Assembly: GCA_963693365.1 (NCBI GenBank)
Contig: CAVNZM010000012.1
Coordinates: forward strand, 4,774,001-4,838,000
Direction of reading: 5' to 3'
DNA: 64,000 nucleotides
Source of the DNA: Amoebidium appalachense
Lineage: Eukaryota; Ichthyosporea
The notes under the pieces are model-generated. The model saw only the letters and a list, made by a program, of their open reading frames with translations, did no database searches and was not told the origin of the DNA. Made by a program: the position numbers and the translations under genes. Below are positions 1 to 7,967 of this stretch, one piece after another. Position 1 is the first letter of the stretch. Each line of letters begins with the position of its first letter.

Positions 1-695
1 CCCGTTTATGCCGACATGGTCGAACTTGAAGCATGCGGTTCGTGCAGACATGGGGTAGTGGTGGGTCTGGAACGTGATGGTCTGTCTCTCCTCGTCCCAG
101 CTCCCAAAAAAGAGGGGGTGCCCATGCTGTGTGGGGTGTCTGGGTTGCTTATCATGGGGAACTTGGGGAAGTCGGGGCGTTCGGGCAGGGCTGTCTTGAT
201 CTGTCTGTTTATGGTACGCACCGACGTCCACCCGTCGGAAAACAAAAAGTTTGGCCGGACCCACATGGAGTAGGGAAATATCGGGTCTGGGGTCAGCCCC
301 TCCAGTCTGAGCAGGCGACGTACAATGTTGTCTTCAAAGTTCTCCTTGTCGTCCCCCCACAGCACCTTTACTATAGTGTCCAAGGTTTCCTTCATGGTGT
401 CGTAGACGGTGTGCTCGTCCCAGTTCTTTACCATGCCCTTTTCCAACAGCACCACCCTCCTCTCCAGGTCGTCCAGCCGGTCGGTCACCTCCGCCACGGG
501 CATGAAGGTACCGGCCCCCACCTCGTCCACCTTCAAGAAGGCAGGCCCCGCTCGGGGGAGGCTTTTGGGCAGCTCGAGGACGTAGCTGTCGTGCCCGTGC
601 CCGCTCGAATCGGGTCGGATGCCGACGTAGTAGTCTGCGCTCTTCGGGCCCACCAGGGAGAGCCCCTGGGCAACGTGCCACGCTAAAGCGCTCAT
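1..695 (-). CDS. fibre-like virion protein A, cut by the window edge and frameshifted
   Basis: Starts at the ATG ending at 695. The first 60 residues (W-x-VA-x-GL, YYVG, PD, H-x-HD-x-Y) match the start of the neighbouring 507-residue protein, so the two are paralogues sharing an N-terminal module. A short helical segment follows, then a C-terminal domain. As given, the frame runs to a stop at 6-8. Near the A6/G5 homopolymers at 105-118 the coding signal moves to another frame, where the sequence resembles the C-terminal domain of the neighbour (a PMS motif, then an aromatic/Asp segment) and stays open to position 1. I therefore read the gene as continuing past the left edge with a one-base indel near 110. 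Likely a trimeric spike or fibre, inferred from the architecture of its paralogue. No family match could be tested. Confidence 0.6.
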
Positions 696-713
696 GGTGG
701 GTTTACTAGTGTG

Positions 714-2237
714 TTAGAAATAATTTTGCGTCCCCCATTCAAGGTCTGCATAGAAGGTGGGAGGGTGGGTGACTATGTTGGTGCGGGGAATGCTGGCCTT
801 GTCCTTGTAGTCGTTAAACCGTGGGTACTTTGCCAACACCAGCACGTCAAAGTTTGTGTAGCCGGCAACGCTTGCATAGCTCTCTGTGTCGGTCTGGAAG
901 AGCTTTGTCAGCCTTACCTTGAGCTTGAACCGAAAGTCATCCCCTGTGGGAACAAAGGCCCCCTCCAACATGCCGGAGCCTAGCGCAAACGGGTAGATGT
1001 TGTTTATGTCCCACGTGGACACGCACGACATGGGTAGGGAGCCCACGTGGGTGACATACTTGCGTACACCGTTGGTCCCTAGTGTCCAGAAGTAGACAAT
1101 CACTATGAGTTCGGCCCCCGGCGATGATATACATTGGGGTTTAATGACTGGCTCGTATGTTGACCTGTATATGCTGATCGTGTCCTCCCATGCAGCCTTT
1201 CCGGCAACGTTCCACCCCTGGGCGGCCGCGTGGTGTACTTTCACCGTCAGGTAGGCCGGGCCCGTGCGCCGGCTCCCATACGTGTCGCTGAGCAGCATGC
1301 CCTCGCCGGCCGGCGGCATACGGGGTTTGATGGCACCCATGTCTGTGGTCAGGGTAGCCACGGCCGTGTCGTGGAGACCGACGAGCGTGTTGAGCCGGTT
1401 GACGTCGAGGCCAAGTGTCGTGCTACTACTCTTCAGACTGGCAATGTCCGTGTTCTGTGTCGTGTTGACCGTCACTGCACCGTTGGCCGTGTTGAGGGCA
1501 TTGGTGGCTTTCACCTCCACGGCCGTCAGCCGGGCGTCGAGGGACCCTGTGGTATTTTTGAGGCCGGCAATGTCGTTTGTCTGCGTGGTGTTGACCGTCA
1601 CTGCACCGTTGGCCGTGTTGAGGGCATTGGTGGCTTTCACCTCCACGGCGGTCAGCCGGGTGTCGAGGGACCCTGTGGTATTTTTGAGCCCGGCAATGTC
1701 GTTTGTCTGGGCGGTGTTGACCGTCACTGCCCCGTTGGCCGTGTTGAGGGCACTCGTGGCTTTTGTCTCCGCAGCCATCAGCCGTGTGTCCAGACTTCTT
1801 GTGGTGGTTTTGAGGTCGGCAATGTCGTTTGTCTGGGCGGTGTTGATCGTCAGCGCACCGTTGGCCGTGTCGAGGGCACTCGTGGCTTTCGTCTCCACCG
1901 CCGTCAGCCGTGTGTCCAGGCCTCCCGTGGTGGTTTTGAGACTGGCAATGTCGGTGTCCTGGGTGGTGTTGACCCCCTCCACTGCCACCACCCTGGCCTC
2001 CAGGTTCTTGACCGTCATGTCCGTGGGCACGTCGGCGGCAGCCACAAACGAGAGCACGCCGTCTGCACCGCACGCCACGTACGAGTTGGTGGCCGGCCGG
2101 GTGGTGGGCAGCGTCAGCTCGTATGCGTCGTGGTCGTGGGCGGCGTTGTCGGGCAGGAGCCCCACGTAGTAGCCGTTTCTGCGCCGGTTGGCGAGGGCCA
2201 GCCCGGTGGCCACGGTCCAGTCGGTTGTGCTCGGCAT
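714..2237 (-). CDS. fibre-like virion protein B with 42-residue coiled repeats
   Basis: 507 residues. Three parts are visible: an N-terminal module of about 60 residues shared with the downstream paralogue; a central rod (about residues 75-310) of 42-residue repeats, each carrying I-A-x-LK, S-LD-x-RL, A-x-E-x-KA and a TANGA-x-T-x-NT segment; and a C-terminal domain of about 200 residues without repeats. An N-terminal anchor, heptad-like rod and C-terminal head is the usual layout of trimeric phage and adenovirus-type fibres. The role in host attachment is inferred from that layout only. It is transcribed leftward from the divergent intergenic region at 2238-2295, back to back with the penton-like gene. 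The two fibre genes are 18 bp apart and probably co-expressed. Confidence 0.6.
   Translation of the reverse strand: MPSTTDWTVATGLALANRRRNGYYVGLLPDNAAHDHDAYELTLPTTRPATNSYVACGADGVLSFVAAADVPTDMTVKNLEARVVAVEGVNTTQDTDIASLKTTTGGLDTRLTAVETKATSALDTANGALTINTAQTNDIADLKTTTRSLDTRLMAAETKATSALNTANGAVTVNTAQTNDIAGLKNTTGSLDTRLTAVEVKATNALNTANGAVTVNTTQTNDIAGLKNTTGSLDARLTAVEVKATNALNTANGAVTVNTTQNTDIASLKSSSTTLGLDVNRLNTLVGLHDTAVATLTTDMGAIKPRMPPAGEGMLLSDTYGSRRTGPAYLTVKVHHAAAQGWNVAGKAAWEDTISIYRSTYEPVIKPQCISSPGAELIVIVYFWTLGTNGVRKYVTHVGSLPMSCVSTWDINNIYPFALGSGMLEGAFVPTGDDFRFKLKVRLTKLFQTDTESYASVAGYTNFDVLVLAKYPRFNDYKDKASIPRTNIVTHPPTFYADLEWGTQNYF
1440..1960 (-). repeat. 126-bp tandem repeat encoding the fibre rod
   Basis: The landmark GGCAATGTC recurs near 1440, 1566, 1692, 1818 and 1944, exactly 126 bp (42 codons) apart. 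The two copies at 1500-1690 are almost identical and the outer ones more diverged. This looks like recent internal duplication within fibre-like protein B. The exact period keeps the reading frame and allows rod length to change. Confidence 0.9.
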
Positions 2238-2295
2238 GTTGCACGTTACTGTTACACGGCGATTTTTTGTACCTCATTACGTAACAACCACCACC
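2238..2295. promoter_or_regulatory. short divergent promoter between fibre B and penton-like genes
   Basis: 58 bp separate two divergent start codons and must hold both promoters. It contains a T6 run inside GCGATTTTTTGTAC and an AC-rich leader ending CCACCATGG before the rightward gene. T-runs flanked by GC-rich sequence also occur upstream of other viral genes here, for example at 4655-4665 and 12270. Motif assignment is tentative. Confidence 0.35.
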
Positions 2296-3381
2296 ATGGA
2301 CCACGCACCCACACACCTGGTTGTCATGCAGCACGTCGGTGACTTTGTGCAGGGCCAGCAGGAGCCTGCACCTGTGCAGATGAAGGCCATGCTCTCACCG
2401 CCCATCGGGTTCATGCAGAACACGTCGTTGGGTGCCCGTTGGGTGAGCACCATGACGTCGGCCAACACCTTCTACTACCCCTTCCCTCGTGACAAGTGCT
2501 ACGTCAACATTGCACTACGGCCGGTCGAACCCGGCTCCCCGGGCGGGTGGGGGCCCAGCATGGAGCACAGACGCATACCCCTGGAGCCCCTCCCTGCGGA
2601 CGTGCCGGAATCGTCGTTGTCGACCTTCAAGCAGATACCCCTGTACGAGTTTGGGGTGGACCCTAGGGGGGAGTACATCGGCCGTGGGTCCAGAAAACTG
2701 TGCGCGGATGACTCTGAGGCGTATGAACTAGACGACGAGAACATTGTGGGCACGCTCGTGGCTGCCTGGTTGAACTACGCCTTGAAGGAAGTCTACCACC
2801 CGAATCTACCCGACGCCATCAAGGACGAGATTGTGAACGACGTGGACACGTTGGGGGTGGGGTGTCACCAAGTAGCCAGCCGCATCACGCTGTTCAATGC
2901 GAACGAGTTTTACCGGGTGGTCATGTGGTTCGACAGCCCGGTCATGGCTGCAGCGGCCGGCATGCCCCTCGACGGCCAGCTGGCCGCCTCTAGGGCAGAG
3001 GGAGAGGTCATGGCCCCCAACATACCGGCATTCCCCAGCCACTTTTTCCTTGAGCTGCACGGGGTGAATTCGGAGTCGTCGGTGAGCGTGGCCAACGCCG
3101 ACGTCAAGTTCCAGTCGTCCTATCCGAGCAAGGACATTCTGGCCGTCATACCCACCTTCCCACAGTACGCCCTCCCCCTCTTTGACAACGGGGCCGTCGT
3201 CGAGCTGCCTCTGGACGTCAGCACGCACATCAACTCGCTCAGCATCAAGCTGGTCAGCTGCTACGGGGACGTGGTGGGGCTGAGGGGGGACATGACGGTT
3301 TTATTGTGCCTCCGGCGAATCCCGAGCCCCACGGGGGTCACGGCGATCCGGCCCATGGCCAAACCCCAACGGTTCGGCTAG
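2296..3381 (+). CDS. candidate minor capsid (penton-like) protein
   Basis: 361 residues from ATG 2296, chosen for its CCACCATGG context; the frame is open further upstream to 2188 but that overlaps the divergent gene. The C-terminal 100 residues are predicted beta-rich and end in an I-x-SL-x-I-x-L ... G-x-VV-x-L-x-G-x-x-TV-x-L-x-L-x-R pattern. That is the type of ending I associate with single-jelly-roll penton proteins of polinton-like viruses and relatives. The mid-region has a D/E-rich segment with FNANEF. It sits with the capsid genes and opposite the fibre genes, and pentons normally carry fibres, which supports the call. It could be another virion protein; structure prediction would decide. 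Confidence 0.45.
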   Translation: MDHAPTHLVVMQHVGDFVQGQQEPAPVQMKAMLSPPIGFMQNTSLGARWVSTMTSANTFYYPFPRDKCYVNIALRPVEPGSPGGWGPSMEHRRIPLEPLPADVPESSLSTFKQIPLYEFGVDPRGEYIGRGSRKLCADDSEAYELDDENIVGTLVAAWLNYALKEVYHPNLPDAIKDEIVNDVDTLGVGCHQVASRITLFNANEFYRVVMWFDSPVMAAAAGMPLDGQLAASRAEGEVMAPNIPAFPSHFFLELHGVNSESSVSVANADVKFQSSYPSKDILAVIPTFPQYALPLFDNGAVVELPLDVSTHINSLSIKLVSCYGDVVGLRGDMTVLLCLRRIPSPTGVTAIRPMAKPQRFG

Positions 3382-3437
3382 CGTCACGGTGGCTATATTT
3401 TGACATACAACGGTTAACGGGAGCCTTACAAACAAAC

Positions 3438-3683
3438 ATGGATTTTCGAGGGGTGGGGCACGTCAACGACTCCGAGTACTGGCGGCCGGCACTGCCGGAC
3501 CGCACGGCCACACCACGCAGCCACACCGTCATCGTCCACCCCAACGAGGCCTGGGACAGGTTCCGGACGGTCATGGACATTGGTCGTGCCGCCCAGGGCA
3601 TTGCCTACGCCGGCAGCAACATCAACTACCTGCAGAGGTCTTTCCGGGCCGGTCGGTCGGGCGGTGGCCGGTCCTATTTTTAG
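3438..3683 (+). CDS. small virion-like protein, unrecognised
   Basis: 81 residues from ATG 3438 (context AAACAAACATGG). The frame is open upstream to 3306, but that part overlaps the preceding gene and is probably not used. The protein is compact with a central NEAWDRFRTVMD segment and a Gly/Arg-rich tail ending RSYF. It follows the penton-like gene by 56 bp. Its stop overlaps the stop of the convergent gene (3680-3683). Position and composition suggest a small structural or core protein. I do not recognise the family. Confidence 0.5.
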   Translation: MDFRGVGHVNDSEYWRPALPDRTATPRSHTVIVHPNEAWDRFRTVMDIGRAAQGIAYAGSNINYLQRSFRAGRSGGGRSYF

Positions 3684-3970
3684 ATGTTGGTCTCCCCCTC
3701 CTGCTTCTGTATGTGGGCCAGCATGCGGGCGTCGAGCTCGGCCTCGTATTCCAGCACCTTCCTCAGCTCCTCCTGCCGGTCGACCGGCACCCTCTTCTTC
3801 AACCTCAGGAATTTTTTTTCGATTTTGTTTTCGGGCTTCTTCCCGGCCTTGTCGGCCGGGTCGAACTGTTTGTCCGTGCCGTGTCGTATGTAGAACTCGA
3901 GGTAGTCGTCGAACGTAAACGGCGACGAGTACGCCGACGGCAGGTTCTTCGTGCTCCTAGGGGTAGCCAT
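3680..3970 (-). CDS. small charged helical protein, unrecognised
   Basis: 96 residues, starting at the second ATG (3970; GCCATGGC), because the upstream extension to 4006 is short and poorly placed. An N-terminal segment with FTFDDYLEFYIRHG is followed by a Lys-rich stretch and a strongly helical Glu/Arg tail with coiled-coil character. Converges with the gene on the left and follows the gene at 4027-4635 on the same strand, so these two may be co-transcribed. Function unknown; a scaffold or core role is only a guess. Confidence 0.5.
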   Translation of the reverse strand: MATPRSTKNLPSAYSSPFTFDDYLEFYIRHGTDKQFDPADKAGKKPENKIEKKFLRLKKRVPVDRQEELRKVLEYEAELDARMLAHIQKQEGETNI

Positions 3971-4026
3971 GGCCGTGCACCGGTAGCTTGCTACTAGTGG
4001 GGGCACACGAATTTTTCCTTCCTACG

Positions 4027-4635
4027 TCACCACGAAATGAGGCTGGCGATGTGGTCGCTGTAGCTGCGCTGGGGAGGGGGTGCTGCTGCTGCAGGAGGGT
4101 GGTACGGGCCGTAGCCCATGCCCGTGTGGGGGGCACTGTGGCGTGTCTGTGGAGGTGCGTACCCGCCCGGTGCACCCATGGGGTGTGGTACCGGCGGGGG
4201 CATGTAGTACTGGTAGTAGGGGTTGCCGTGCGGGTCCGAGTCGTCATAGCCGCCATCGCTGTCCCCTTCCTCGAACGTCACCCTCGCCATGGGCTTCCGT
4301 GGTGCCTTCTTCTGCCTTGGCCGGGGTGCTTTTGGGGGTTGTGCCGGTGCTTCTGCTTTTGCCGGCGGGGGGCCGGGCGGGCGGGTCTCCAGCACCTGCA
4401 GCTTCTGCTCGAGTTCACGGATGTAGTCCTTGTTTCGCCGCATGCCTTCCACCCTGGTGCTCCGGCCCTTCTCCAGGGCCTCCAGCTGCCGGGCCGTGGG
4501 CTGCCGTCTCGCCTTGGCCACGTGGCCGGCGTCCAACACCATGGGCTCCACACCCATGCCGGTGGCGCCGTTGGACACGGGTTGGTGGACTTCGCCGTCA
4601 GACACGCGCTCGATTTGGTTGTCTTCGGCCGACAT
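4027..4635 (-). CDS. coiled-coil and proline/tyrosine-rich virion-like protein
   Basis: 202 residues. The first 35 are acidic. A helical segment follows (about residues 45-85, RQLEALEKGR to ELEQKLQVLE) with good coiled-coil spacing. Next come a Pro/Lys-rich basic linker and a tail rich in Pro, Tyr, Gly and His. The arrangement (oligomerising helix, basic linker, flexible P/Y tail) suits a scaffold or minor virion protein. No family recognised. Its start faces the zinc-binding small protein across a palindromic 93-bp intergenic region. Confidence 0.5.
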   Translation of the reverse strand: MSAEDNQIERVSDGEVHQPVSNGATGMGVEPMVLDAGHVAKARRQPTARQLEALEKGRSTRVEGMRRNKDYIRELEQKLQVLETRPPGPPPAKAEAPAQPPKAPRPRQKKAPRKPMARVTFEEGDSDGGYDDSDPHGNPYYQYYMPPPVPHPMGAPGGYAPPQTRHSAPHTGMGYGPYHPPAAAAPPPQRSYSDHIASLISW

Positions 4636-4650
4636 GGTTGGTTACCAGTA

Positions 4651-4713
4651 CGCACACATTTTTTTACCGACGTTGGACGGTGCCAACGTCCAAAAAATGT
4701 GCGCCGTATTACA
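4651..4713. promoter_or_regulatory. symmetric bidirectional promoter palindrome
   Basis: GACGTTGG (4669-4676) is mirrored by CCAACGTC (4683-4690) around a 6-bp centre. Outside these, CACACATTTTTT on the left is mirrored by AAAAAATGTGCG on the right. Each half therefore gives its own gene a T-run followed by the same GC box. The two divergent coding sequences begin at 4635 (-) and 4729 (+). Confidence 0.5.
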
Positions 4714-4728
4714 GACACGGCAACCGAC

Positions 4729-4965
4729 ATGGCCAACCCGACAACCAAGGCGGCATCTGACACGGACGCCGAACCATGGCAGCACGCGTGCGACTACTGT
4801 GGGCACTGGTTCAAGTGCGCCACCCAGGAGGAGGGGCCAGGCTACGACTTTGACTGTGGGTGCGTCATGACGTGGCTGGGTGACGAGCCCATGTACCTCT
4901 GCAGCTTCAAGTGCCTGGACGACTTCACGGTCTACAACGTGCAAATGGACGGCTGCAGGCACTAA
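4729..4965 (+). CDS. small zinc-binding-type protein
   Basis: 78 residues from ATG 4729 (GACATGGC). The long open frame before it is non-coding by context. Cysteines lie in CDYC, KC, DCGC and CSFKC arrangements, enough for one or two zinc sites of ribbon or FCS type. It ends 4 bp before the packaging ATPase start, so the two are probably co-transcribed. Possible roles are nucleic-acid binding or transcription control; the family was not recognised. Confidence 0.55.
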   Translation: MANPTTKAASDTDAEPWQHACDYCGHWFKCATQEEGPGYDFDCGCVMTWLGDEPMYLCSFKCLDDFTVYNVQMDGCRH

Positions 4966-4969
4966 TTTT

Positions 4970-5773
4970 ATGGGCCTGTTGGGTGAGAGTGACACCATCA
5001 TGCACCCGCCCCCGCCCATTGCCGTCAAGCCCCTGCCCACACCCCTCTCGGTGGAGCACATACCAATGACGTGCGACACCAAGCTGAGGGTGCCCTACCC
5101 GTTGATGGACAACGTGTTCTTCTTCCTGCTCATTGGCCAGCCCGGGTCCGGCAAGTCCAACCTGCTCGTCAACTTGATTGCCCGGGAGGGTCAGTTCTAC
5201 AATAAACTGTTTGACCGCGTGTACATTTTCAGCCCGAGCATGCACACCCTGGGCACGGCCCTGAAAATCCCCAAGGCCCGCCTGCACCAGGACGTGTCGT
5301 TCCTCCCCGAGATTCTCAAGCTGTCGCTTCAGCACAAGAAGGTTAACCCCAACTACCGCATGCTGCTGGTGTTTGACGACATGTCCCACATTTTTCGCAA
5401 GTCGGGCAACCTGCGCGAGTTTGTGCGCATGGCGCAGAACAGCCGACACATTGGTGTGTCGGTGATGATGGTCGGGCAGAAGCTCAACAAGATACCCCTC
5501 GAGCTGCGCAGCCAGGCTGACGCCTTGGCCTACTTCAAGAACACCAACAACACCGAGCTCAAGGTGTTGCGGGACGAGTTCCTACCTGCCCTCGAGACCC
5601 CCCAATTTTTCGAATTGATGGACACGGTCTACCGGGGCAAGCACGACTTCCTCTTTATCCGCTTGAACGAGGGGCGGATGTTTCGAAATTTCGAACAGGA
5701 GGTGGTGCTGGGGTCCCCGGGGTCCGACGGTGGCGGCGACAGTGGCGGCGAAAAAAATGTACGGCATAGGTAA
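4970..5773 (+). CDS. DNA packaging ATPase, A32/FtsK-HerA type
   Basis: 267 residues from ATG 4970, which lies 4 bp after the preceding stop; the frame is open further upstream but overlaps that gene. Walker A is GQPGSGKS (residues about 56-63). Walker B is MLLVFDDM (about 131-138). A VGQKLNKIPLELRSQAD segment with arginine follows, typical of A32-like ATPases of nucleocytoplasmic viruses, polintons and virophages. In those viruses it pumps genomic DNA into the preformed capsid. The gene lies directly upstream of the capsid gene, the usual neighbourhood. The Gly/Ser-rich C-terminus overlaps the upstream open frame of the capsid gene. Confidence 0.9.
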   Translation: MGLLGESDTIMHPPPPIAVKPLPTPLSVEHIPMTCDTKLRVPYPLMDNVFFFLLIGQPGSGKSNLLVNLIAREGQFYNKLFDRVYIFSPSMHTLGTALKIPKARLHQDVSFLPEILKLSLQHKKVNPNYRMLLVFDDMSHIFRKSGNLREFVRMAQNSRHIGVSVMMVGQKLNKIPLELRSQADALAYFKNTNNTELKVLRDEFLPALETPQFFELMDTVYRGKHDFLFIRLNEGRMFRNFEQEVVLGSPGSDGGGDSGGEKNVRHR

Positions 5774-5786
5774 ACACACCACCAAC

Positions 5787-7526
5787 ATGGCAGCCCCCTA
5801 CGACGCCTCCGTGCCCCTCAACATGGCCTACCACAAGCTGACGGACGCCGGCACGTACTCGCCCGTGGAGCTCAGCCACATCAACCGCCGGTCGACGGTC
5901 AAGACCTACCCGGTGACCGGCTCGACGTACAGCTCAAAGGGGCAGCGCGTGATTCGGTTCTCCCTGCCGGCCGTGTGCTTCCTGGACTGTCTCAACTCCT
6001 ACATGACGTTCCAGTTCAAGGCCAACGTGCCCAACGCCCCCGAGTACGTGGGCGTGAAGGTGGAGAGGCTGCGCAGGTTCCCCCTCCCCGGTCAGCTGGC
6101 CCACCCCCTCGAGATCGACACCACCATAAGGGACTACGAGGGCACCACCGTGCCCCAGAGCGAGACGTTGGCCAACAACACCCTCAACAACAACGCGGCG
6201 GCAACCGACATTTTCCCCCTCAAGGTCCGCAACCTGGAGGGGATGGCCATGATGGGGGGCCACCTCTGCTCCTCGGCCGCACCGTTTGAACGGGCCCGTG
6301 TGTCCATCAACGGCACCACCGTCGAGGACATTTCAGGCTACAACCACCTGATGATCAACCTGGAACGGTTCCTGTCGTCGGCCGACTACGGCAACAGCCC
6401 CGCCGGCCGCATGCACGGGACGTACAGCCCGCAGGACGCCGACTGGGAGTATGCGGACAAGTGGAACACCACCACGGCCGCCCAGTACTCGTCCTTCAAC
6501 CCCGACCCCCTCAAAAAGCTCTTTGGCATTGAGAAGGCGAGGGGGACGGACCCGTTGCCCGACGAGGCCCTGTTTGCCCCCGATGTCGACAAGCTGCCGG
6601 GCAAGGACGGCATTCCTGCCGACCGCTTCCTCGACTACACCGCCCGCGCTGCCAAGTGGCCTCCCCACCAGGCCAACATCCAGGCCCAAATCGACGCCAC
6701 CGACGGGTTCACCTACATTCACCAGCTCAAGCTCGGCCTCATGCGGTCCGGCCGGTACCTCCCGCTGTCGTACATGGGGGAGGTGCAGATCGAGTTGTCG
6801 TTGGGTGAGGCAAACCAAGTGTTGTACGTGCCCACCGAGAACGAGAATTGGCTCAAGGACGTCGCCTACGAGATCATCAACCCCGTCCTCCACTGCGAAA
6901 TCATCGAGTGGAACGCCGTCTACACGGCCGGCTTCGAAAAGGCCTTGATGGAGAAGAACGTGTACATTCCCTACAGCACGTTCACCCACTTCCAGAGCTA
7001 CGTCAAGGGGGGCAGCCCTGCCGACCTGCACATTTCGTTCCGGGGGAGAAACGTCAAGTCCCTGCTCTCCCTCGTTCATAACGGCAACACGTGGGCCCAG
7101 GCCGGCTACGAGTCGTTTAGGTCGGAACGCAGCAACATAACGAGCTACCAGATCAAGATAGGCCCCTACCAGAAGCCCCTCGACGAAATTCGTGTGTCGA
7201 AGAACAACTGCGCCGAGGCATGGGCCGAGCTGGCTAAGGCCCTCTACTTCTTGGGTGACGTCACGGCCGATTGCATGTACAACTCCACGTCCTGGCCCGA
7301 CAAGCAGTTCATGATCGCCCTGGACCTCGAGTGGGACCGTGACCTGTACTCTGGGCTCGACACCAGCTCCGACGCCACCCCCATTCTGCTGCACCTGAAC
7401 ACGGAAAAGTTCTCCGCCGGGGTCGGGGAACCCACGGTTCAGGACGACCTGACCCTCGACACCTTCGTGCACCACGAGAACGTGCTGGTGCTGTCCGGTG
7501 CCCGTGAGGTGACGGTGGAGGCTTAA
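5787..7526 (+). CDS. major capsid protein candidate, double-jelly-roll type
   Basis: 579 residues from ATG 5787 (CCAACATGG); in-frame ATGs at 5730 and 5757 are possible but overlap or abut the ATPase gene. The protein is beta-rich, with an early FSLPAVCFLDCLNSYMTFQF strand pair, a mid-protein YLPLSYMGEVQIELSL segment and a late SFRGRNVKSLLSL segment. Size, strand pattern and position right after the packaging ATPase fit a double-jelly-roll capsid protein of the polinton-like/nucleocytoplasmic lineage. Trimers of that fold build the icosahedral shell. No transmembrane or signal segment is seen. The assignment rests on pattern and context, not a database match. Confidence 0.75.
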   Translation: MAAPYDASVPLNMAYHKLTDAGTYSPVELSHINRRSTVKTYPVTGSTYSSKGQRVIRFSLPAVCFLDCLNSYMTFQFKANVPNAPEYVGVKVERLRRFPLPGQLAHPLEIDTTIRDYEGTTVPQSETLANNTLNNNAAATDIFPLKVRNLEGMAMMGGHLCSSAAPFERARVSINGTTVEDISGYNHLMINLERFLSSADYGNSPAGRMHGTYSPQDADWEYADKWNTTTAAQYSSFNPDPLKKLFGIEKARGTDPLPDEALFAPDVDKLPGKDGIPADRFLDYTARAAKWPPHQANIQAQIDATDGFTYIHQLKLGLMRSGRYLPLSYMGEVQIELSLGEANQVLYVPTENENWLKDVAYEIINPVLHCEIIEWNAVYTAGFEKALMEKNVYIPYSTFTHFQSYVKGGSPADLHISFRGRNVKSLLSLVHNGNTWAQAGYESFRSERSNITSYQIKIGPYQKPLDEIRVSKNNCAEAWAELAKALYFLGDVTADCMYNSTSWPDKQFMIALDLEWDRDLYSGLDTSSDATPILLHLNTEKFSAGVGEPTVQDDLTLDTFVHHENVLVLSGAREVTVEA

Positions 7527-7565
7527 TAACTCAAGGGTGCAAATTGTGTGGGCCACCCAGCAAGT

Positions 7566-7943
7566 ATGAACGCGGCCATGGCCAACGTCAACGGTATTCC
7601 ACTGGCGCCCACACCCACGCAGGCGGCCGTGTACGGCTACAAGCTGGCACCCGAGGCCGAGTACGAGGCTGCCTACGCGGCCCCCTACCGGGCACGGCAC
7701 ACGGACGCCACCTTCCAGGCCGGCGTGTACGGTGTGCCCTTCAGCCGGCTGCCGACCTTCAACAACCTGCCCACCGACAACCACGTGCCCTCCATGCCCG
7801 GCAGGAGCGGTCTGGGCAGCAGGGGGCTCCCCCTCAACAGCAAGTCCTACTATGTCGACTTTACGCCCGTGAGGGTGGGGCACAGCAGTGACCCCCAGGG
7901 CAGCTTTGCCCGGCAACCCATGGCGCAGTACGCTGCGAAATAA
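7566..7943 (+). CDS. small virion-like protein after the capsid gene
   Basis: 125 residues from ATG 7566 (AGTATGA); an in-frame ATG at 7548 lies just upstream. Composition is rich in Ala, Tyr and Pro, with an A/Y-rich segment near residues 25-45, and has no charged clusters. The stop codon TAA forms part of an AATAAA polyadenylation-like signal (7942-7947). It lies 39 bp after the capsid stop. Probably a minor virion protein; family not recognised. Confidence 0.5.
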   Translation: MNAAMANVNGIPLAPTPTQAAVYGYKLAPEAEYEAAYAAPYRARHTDATFQAGVYGVPFSRLPTFNNLPTDNHVPSMPGRSGLGSRGLPLNSKSYYVDFTPVRVGHSSDPQGSFARQPMAQYAAK

Positions 7944-7967
7944 TAAACACCAGTTTACAACAACACC

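Noticed and set aside
1440-1960. CRISPR-like regular spacing
   Set aside because: The repeat is continuous coding sequence with a 42-codon period and no unique spacers.
1230-2342. Long frames on the plus strand opposite fibre gene B
   Set aside because: They repeat with the same 126-bp period as the sense gene and have no domain features.
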